NCBI RefSeq assembly: GCF_035582795.1
Contig: NC_134368.1
Span: forward strand, 36,764,501 to 36,828,500
DNA length: 64,000 nt
Source of the DNA: Mycteria americana
Lineage: Eukaryota; Chordata; Aves; Ciconiiformes; Ciconiidae
Reading direction: 5' to 3'
Shown here: in pieces, positions 58,376 to 64,000 of the stretch
Numbering within the stretch: position 1 is the stretch's first letter
How the letters are laid out: each line of letters opens with the position of its first letter
The notes under the pieces: model-generated
Seen by the model: the letters and a program-made list of their open reading frames with translations, nothing else
Told to the model about the DNA's origin: nothing
Database searches by the model: none
Translations under genes and position numbers: made by a program

Positions 58376-61364
58376 ATTTTGTGTAACCTTTTTGCTTTTT
58401 GGAAGGCTTGTTTGTCATTGCAACTGCAAGAAATAGTCACGGGTCACCCCTCACACCCTACCACCAAGTTATACAAAAAAATCTTAATAGGAAAAAACAC
58501 AATAGCAACTGCATTACACTAAACCAAGCCCTTTCTTCCTCCCTTCCCAACAAGGCAATGATAATTTTATGGATAATTAATTGAGAAGGAGTATATTATT
58601 ATTATTACTACTACTACTTCCGCCACCCTAATTTGGAACTGGAGAGTGTTATAAAAGGAGATGCCAAAAGGCATTCAACCAGAGGAGTTTAGAAAAGTCA
58701 ATGAACAGAGAAAAATACTAACTTTACTATCTATGATACATGCACGAGACCTCTCTAACAGATGAGTAAAAGTCTATTTTGTAGCCACAGCCTCTGATAA
58801 AAATACTTATTACACATTGCTCCATTGCCAACAATATATAATATCCTAATCTCTAATAAAGCTGCTGCCTTGTTGCCTAAGAGAATTCATTTTCTTAGAT
58901 CTCCCATCTTCTTTACATATTCTTTTCTATTTTGGAAGCATGATTTGTAACAAATGTAAATATACTAAATACATCATACTCTCATAATTCATCATACATT
59001 ATTCATTTCGTTCATTTTCTCACTTTCTGCTGGTTGTTCTATCCCACACTTAGTTTGTAAAACCAAGAGACAACTATTATTTGTATGACAGATTTATAGA
59101 AAACTTCGATATGAGACTATTAAAAAATAAAAATATAAGCTCTCTTAAGCATAAACGTATACATCTGTGGGAAGGAATTGATTTTGAAATCACACCATCC
59201 TTTCTGACACTGGTTTGGGACTATCGCTATGGGAGCCTATTTCTTATTCTTCTTTGAAGTGATACAATGAACAGAAGTTGTTACTCCACAAATCTACCCC
59301 ACTTAAATATTCCTCTGTAAAGGGTTACTGCCAATGCAGTGCCCACCTTTCAGGAGCAGTTTCATGGAAGTGAATAGACCACTTCTGGTCACGATCTTGT
59401 TCACAGAGCAGAACATACAAACTTCATTACAAACAACACTGAGCTATCGTCACTGCACAAAAAGGCCCTTCTACGTGTCCCCCAGCTGCTTTCTGCATCA
59501 ATGATGAAAAATATTCCAGGCATGCAATGCAGCATTATAGTTGAACATTTATACCACAGAAAGTACAAAGCTCATAGGAAATACACACACCCTCTTCCCT
59601 CTAGGTGAGGCGGTCATCTGTCCAACTTGGTTGCGGTCAACTGTGGTACACTCTCCCTGTATTGCTTGACAAGACAGGTGTTTGTTTACTTTTTTTCCAA
59701 ACAGACTCAGAGGACCTCTAAGAACGTAAGAGCATTTTCAGCCTCTTGTAACAACTTCAGTGACCACAAACTGCCAAGTATGTCAGATAGTACATAACAT
59801 CGTTGGCAGATGCTAGAGGAGGTGTATCTGAAGTCTGTGCTGTAGCAACAGTGCTCAGGGCTGAGCATACTCACATGTGGTTAATACAACAGCACCGAAT
59901 CTTCCTTCAGCAGTCCGGACCTTTTACGAGACAGATCCAGTGACTTTTACAACTGCTGAAAGCACTCGGTTTGGCTCAGCTTTTAATTACTCATTGCAGC
60001 AATACAAAGGAAACCAAGGTAGATGACAACAATGCCTGTTCCTGCTTACAATCCCTAATTCTTCAGCTTTCTCAAAGTTAAGACAATTGTGGCATATCTT
60101 GAAAAGTCACCTCTGGAATAGTTTAGCTGAGGCAACCCCAGTAGGTACACAGCAAATGAAGCAGAATCATGAGAAATTTAATAGATCTTTGATCTAGCCT
60201 TTGGCAGAAAATTATTTTAAGACAGCTATAATACCCGTTTTGCCCGTTTGCTTACAAATGACATGGCTCAATGAGGGGGAAAAAAAATATGCCGTGGAAT
60301 GAGGTATAGCAAATATTTACCTTCTAAGCTTCCAGAACACATCATCTTTATCACAATCATTACTGAACATGCCAGAGGCTGCGTAGCAGACTTGACAACC
60401 AGCAAAGATACACCCCCAAAAAATGATAGCATACATCTTTGTTGATGAGCGTCACTCCAGACCCAGAGATTATTTTCATTTTGCTCTCTTATCTATTAAT
60501 GAGCATTGTCACAAGCATTTCAGTGCTTTCAGTCAGCTTGCTCATTTTTCAAGGAAGTATTGACTTCATCTGAAGCTTGAAAATAAGAACCTTTATCAGA
60601 GTTTTTCTACAGGGCCCTTCCTTTTTCAGAACTGGCACTTAATATCTTTTAATCTATATATGGGTTACTGATGCTTTGATGATTAGACTACCCTGGGAGT
60701 GTTCATACAGTTGAGCTTTTAGTGAGTTTTCAGGTAACAATCTTTCTGATCTGAGCAAATTAACATAATTTGCCACAATGTAAAGTTCTTCATATGTAGC
60801 TAAAAATCTTTTCCTAAATAATCATAAAAGCCACACTTAGTTCTAAAAGAAGATAGCTTTAGAACACACTGCCTTCAGCTCCAGAGAGGAGGTAAGCTTG
60901 AAAGACTTTGCCAAAGGAATGTCATTGCTCATCAGTGCAACACAGCTGATGAATATACATCCTCATTATATCATGATAACACGGCAATGACTATAGTGTA
61001 GGTAGGCAAATGGCCTCCAAGAAGGCTATGATTTGATCTTGTATCTCAGTTTTGGGCAGCAATTGCATAATGGCTAGAGGAAAAAAAAAAAATCTTGGCC
61101 AGCAGAAGATCCCACCTCAGCTCAGAACCACCACTCAAAAGCACCTCTTTTACCAAGATCTGCTTCTCCTTAGGGTTAAGTTCTCCACTTGATATTGCAT
61201 CTGGAGGGAAGAAAAATCAAAAATAAGTGAACATAACTTTCTTTTAAACTACTGACCACACCTATAACAGTGCACATATAGTATCCCCCTGCATCTTCAG
61301 GGCTACTTCTAAAGAGGTGTAATAAGGGAAAAATAGGCCATAATTTTTAATACACAAATAAGAC
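58376..61364. other. Intergenic, A/T-rich
   Basis: Nothing recognisable apart from the triplet microsatellite at 58.6 kb. Open frames here are short. Confidence 0.45.
58593..58619. repeat. ATT/ACT triplet microsatellite
   Basis: (ATT)n running into (ACT)n. Confidence 0.8.
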
Positions 61365-61914
61365 ACTACGCTGCACTGGTGAAGCCCCACCTCAAGTGCT
61401 GTGTGCAGTTTTGTGTGCCCCAATATAAGAAGGACATCAAACTATCAGAGTGTGTCCAGAGGAGGGCGACCAAGATGGTGAAAGGGCTTGAGGGCAACAC
61501 TTAGGAGGAGCAGCTGAAGTCACTTGGTTTGTTCAGCTTGGAGAAGAGAAGGCTGAGGGGTGACCTCAGCACAGTCTACAGTTTCCTCAAGGCAGGCAGT
61601 GGAGGGGGAAGTGCTGATCTCCTCTCTCTGGTGACGAGTGACAGGACACGTGGAAATGGTATGAAGCTGTGTCAGGGGAAGTTCAGATCATACATTAGGA
61701 AAAGGTTCTTCACTGAGAGGGTGGTCAGTCACAGGTTGGTGGAACAGGCTCCCCAGGGAAGTGGTCATGGCAGCAAGCCTATCAGAGTTCAAGGACCATC
61801 TGGACGATCTTCTTAGTCATATGATTTAATTTTCAGTAGTCCTGCGAGGAGCAGGGAGTTGGACTTGATGATCCTTATGGGTCCCTTCCAACTTGAGATA
61901 TTCTATGATTCTAA
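61365..61914 (+). mobile_element. CR1 LINE 3' fragment
   Basis: The sequence translates, with breaks, to the CR1 end ([27 protein letters not shown] in type, then [13 protein letters not shown] at 61529) and ends TTCCAACTTGAGATATTCTATGATTCT. A stop interrupts it near 61502. It is more diverged than the 25.8- and 37-kb copies. Confidence 0.9.
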
Positions 61915-63055
61915 GAATAATACCCTGTACATACAGCACAGCATCTTAGGTGGATATTTGTACTACACAGACTTCAGTGCAATGCCTAATATTAGGCATT
62001 TTCATATTGAATCCTGAAATAGATTTAAGGCTTTTGCAACCATGATCTGTGTTGAGTTCTGCTTACCTATCTTTACAAGACAGAGTAACAATAAACTGTT
62101 CTGATTTTAAAGCTAGGCTCAGTTCTTTAAACTATATGTAGTAAATTTACTATATAGTAAATTTATTCTTCTACAAATTTTTAATGTATTTCAAAATTAT
62201 AAAGCCTTTAAGATGGCATGAGCTTGCTGAGTATTATATGTATTTTTTAATCTATTTCTAATCTTGATTCACTGTGAAAATGGAAACACAGCTATAATAC
62301 TTGGTTCTAGGAAATAGAAACAATTTCTGAGAACAAGATATGCATATTAAGTACCTCTTCTATTTATAGAAGTAAATCTGACTTTTTAATATACATTATG
62401 AATTAATATTAAGAAAAATACTATCATCTTAATTAACTGCAATAATAAAGAATGCTAATTAGTGTCTTAGAGAAGGTGTTTTATTTCTTTGGATCTGATA
62501 GGAGGCATTTACTGCTGCAGGATCAAGTGTCTGTGAACAGACAGGAAGGGAGTAGCACCCTAACAAAACATGTGGAAGTGGTCCACAAGACTTGCCCTTT
62601 ATATTCTTGTTACAGATGTACATTTGGAAATTCAGTTAATATATTTTCATAGCAGACTTCTTTCATCAGCGTAACATCAAAGAGATCACTTTCATTTCAA
62701 GCAATGAAGTTATTTAAGTCTCTGTTTTAAATACCTTACAAAATTTTGCAGTGAGGTCAAGACATCAAGTTTATAATGTTAAAAAAAAAAATATATATAT
62801 ATATACCCACTGCATCTAGTCTGCTTTTCACACAGTGAAAGCTGTACTTTCACTTTTATTCACTTAAACTACCAGATAATATTCAATACACTATTTAATC
62901 TACTAGGTTGCCAATAACACTCAGTATCAAACTTCAGCAAGTGCTCCAATACTCTTGCAAAATACTACACTGCAGAAGCCTCTCCCTCCAATTCTGTAGC
63001 CATTAGTAACAAAAATAAGGATACGATTAAAATACTGCCAGTACTGTGTACCTAT
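61915..63055. other. Intergenic, A/T-rich
   Basis: No gene seen; it holds the (TA)n run. Confidence 0.45.
62779..62805. repeat. A-run plus (TA)n microsatellite
   Basis: Ten A followed by about eight TA units. Confidence 0.8.
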
Positions 63056-63090
63056 CTCTTCCAAGGCTGCAAAGAGCAGCCTTGGAAGAG
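63056..63090. repeat. Perfect 14-bp inverted repeat (hairpin)
   Basis: CTCTTCCAAGGCTG, a 7-base spacer CAAAGAG, then CAGCCTTGGAAGAG. The arms are exact complements. It immediately precedes a direct-repeat array and has no T run after it. Confidence 0.85.
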
Positions 63091-63109
63091 CAAATGTGCA
63101 AAATGTGCA

Positions 63110-63335
63110 AATGTGCAAAGAGCACATTTCACACATTTTAAAGCACAAGTGCTCACTATGTGAATATGCTGAAATAAAGGTTGCACATTGCACACACAAA
63201 GGTTGCACACTGGTTGCACATATGCTGAATATGCTGAAACAAAGGTTGCACATTGCACACACCAATGTGCAAAGAGCACATTTCACACATTTTAAAGCAC
63301 AAGTGCTCACTATGTGAATATGCTGAAATAAAGGT
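63110..63335 (+). repeat. Direct repeat: two identical 72-bp units with related spacer
   Basis: Positions 63110-63181 and 63264-63335 are identical by eye, 154 bp apart. The spacer repeats AAAGGTTGCACATTGCACAC and ATGCTGAA motifs. It opens Cys-rich frames on the minus strand that look like by-products of the repeat. Confidence 0.88.
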
Positions 63336-64000
63336 GTATCAGCCAGAGCAGGGATTACATGCGGGTGATGGACAGTGTTCAATTAGGTAATCTCCAGCTG
63401 CACATCTATGAGAAATCCCTCACGCACACAGCTGCTTTCTGATTATTACACTGTGCTAATCCTCTGTTCCTCGCTGGCTGCAGCCTGTGGGACACGATGC
63501 CACTACATCACCCAGCAGCTCACCAGCTTCCACCTCACGTCAGCACCTATGAACTGAACAAGCATGCACAGCAGCGCTCAAGCTGTGTGTCCATACACAG
63601 GCCAACAGACAAAGGTATTTCTTTTTAACATAGGGGAAAAAAAATTATATACACTTTAATTTCAGGTTATAGAAAGATAATAAAGAAACCAAAATTAAAT
63701 TCAACTGTTGAACAATGCATTAAAACCTCTGGTGACTGTTGAGAGAAGAAGATGGTTTTAGAGAGTAGATAGAAAGACAGTAACCAATCTATTCAGAAAA
63801 ATCTACACGGCCAAAAGAGGACATATTTTGAAGACTATTAGGCGTTCAACACACCTAGTCAGGAGTGGGAAGAGTAAGGATGTAAAAACGATCAGTCATT
63901 CAGAAAGTGTTGTGAAAGGCAATGAGCAGGAGGAAGAGGGGGAATAACATGAAAAGGAGATGAAAACAATGGAGAGAACGTGAAAGCCACTAGAAATAGG
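63336..64000. other. Intergenic, window end
   Basis: No gene or repeat recognised. By mammalian gene order TLR3 could lie beyond this edge, but none of its sequence was seen. Confidence 0.4.

Noticed and set aside
63110-63335. CRISPR-like spacing of repeats
   Set aside because: Only two units of 72 bp, in a bird genome, with spacers made of the same motifs.
62927-63382. Cys-rich minus-strand frame of 151 codons
   Set aside because: It is made by the repeated TGTGCAA/TTGCACA units of the local direct repeat.
54100-64000. TLR3 exons expected upstream of FAM149A
   Set aside because: No leucine-rich-repeat or TIR coding sequence was found in this window.

Overview
This is a piece of a bird nuclear genome. 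The evidence is introns with GT-AG splice sites, several CR1 LINEs with the avian 3' end, avian-type LTRs, faint ancient SINEs, and two genes whose order is the conserved vertebrate FAM149A-CYP4V2 block. It is not bacterial: there are no operons, and most open frames are chance frames in introns or transposon frames.

Both genes are on the minus strand, head to tail. FAM149A comes first (14 inferred coding exons, 53941 down to 33327). Its likely first exon lies in a CpG island at about 53.4-54.1 kb. CYP4V2 follows (11 coding exons, 24911 down to 10196). I assembled both by eye from splice sites. The joined lengths are 2004 nt (667 codons plus stop) and 1590 nt (529 codons plus stop), in frame across every junction. 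CYP4V2 keeps all the P450 catalytic motifs.

Layout on the + axis: 1-4.7 kb, intergenic with a MIR-like SINE. 4.76-4.92 kb, a decayed copy of a CYP4V last exon. 5.0-6.3 kb, a truncated endogenous-retrovirus copy with LTRs. 6.3-10.1 kb, intergenic or 3' UTR. 10.2-24.9 kb, CYP4V2, with a solo LTR in intron 6 and an old CR1 relic in intron 1. 25.8-27.3 kb, a CR1 with a long intact reverse-transcriptase frame. 29.9-30.5 kb, another LTR. 30.7-31.4 kb, a second, younger broken copy of the CYP4V2 exon 8-10 region. 33.3-53.9 kb, FAM149A, with two antisense CR1 copies, a 1.1-kb all-purine satellite 80 bp from exon 8, and a tRNA-like repeat cluster. 54-64 kb, gene-free flank with an ancient CR1 relic, a younger CR1 tail and a small repeat array with a perfect hairpin.

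The most notable points are the two dead CYP4V fragments of different ages on either side of the living gene, which suggest repeated local duplication of this P450, and the long G-rich purine tract beside a FAM149A exon. I saw no new multi-gene system. Exon borders were read by hand and could be off by a base, but the frame arithmetic supports them.
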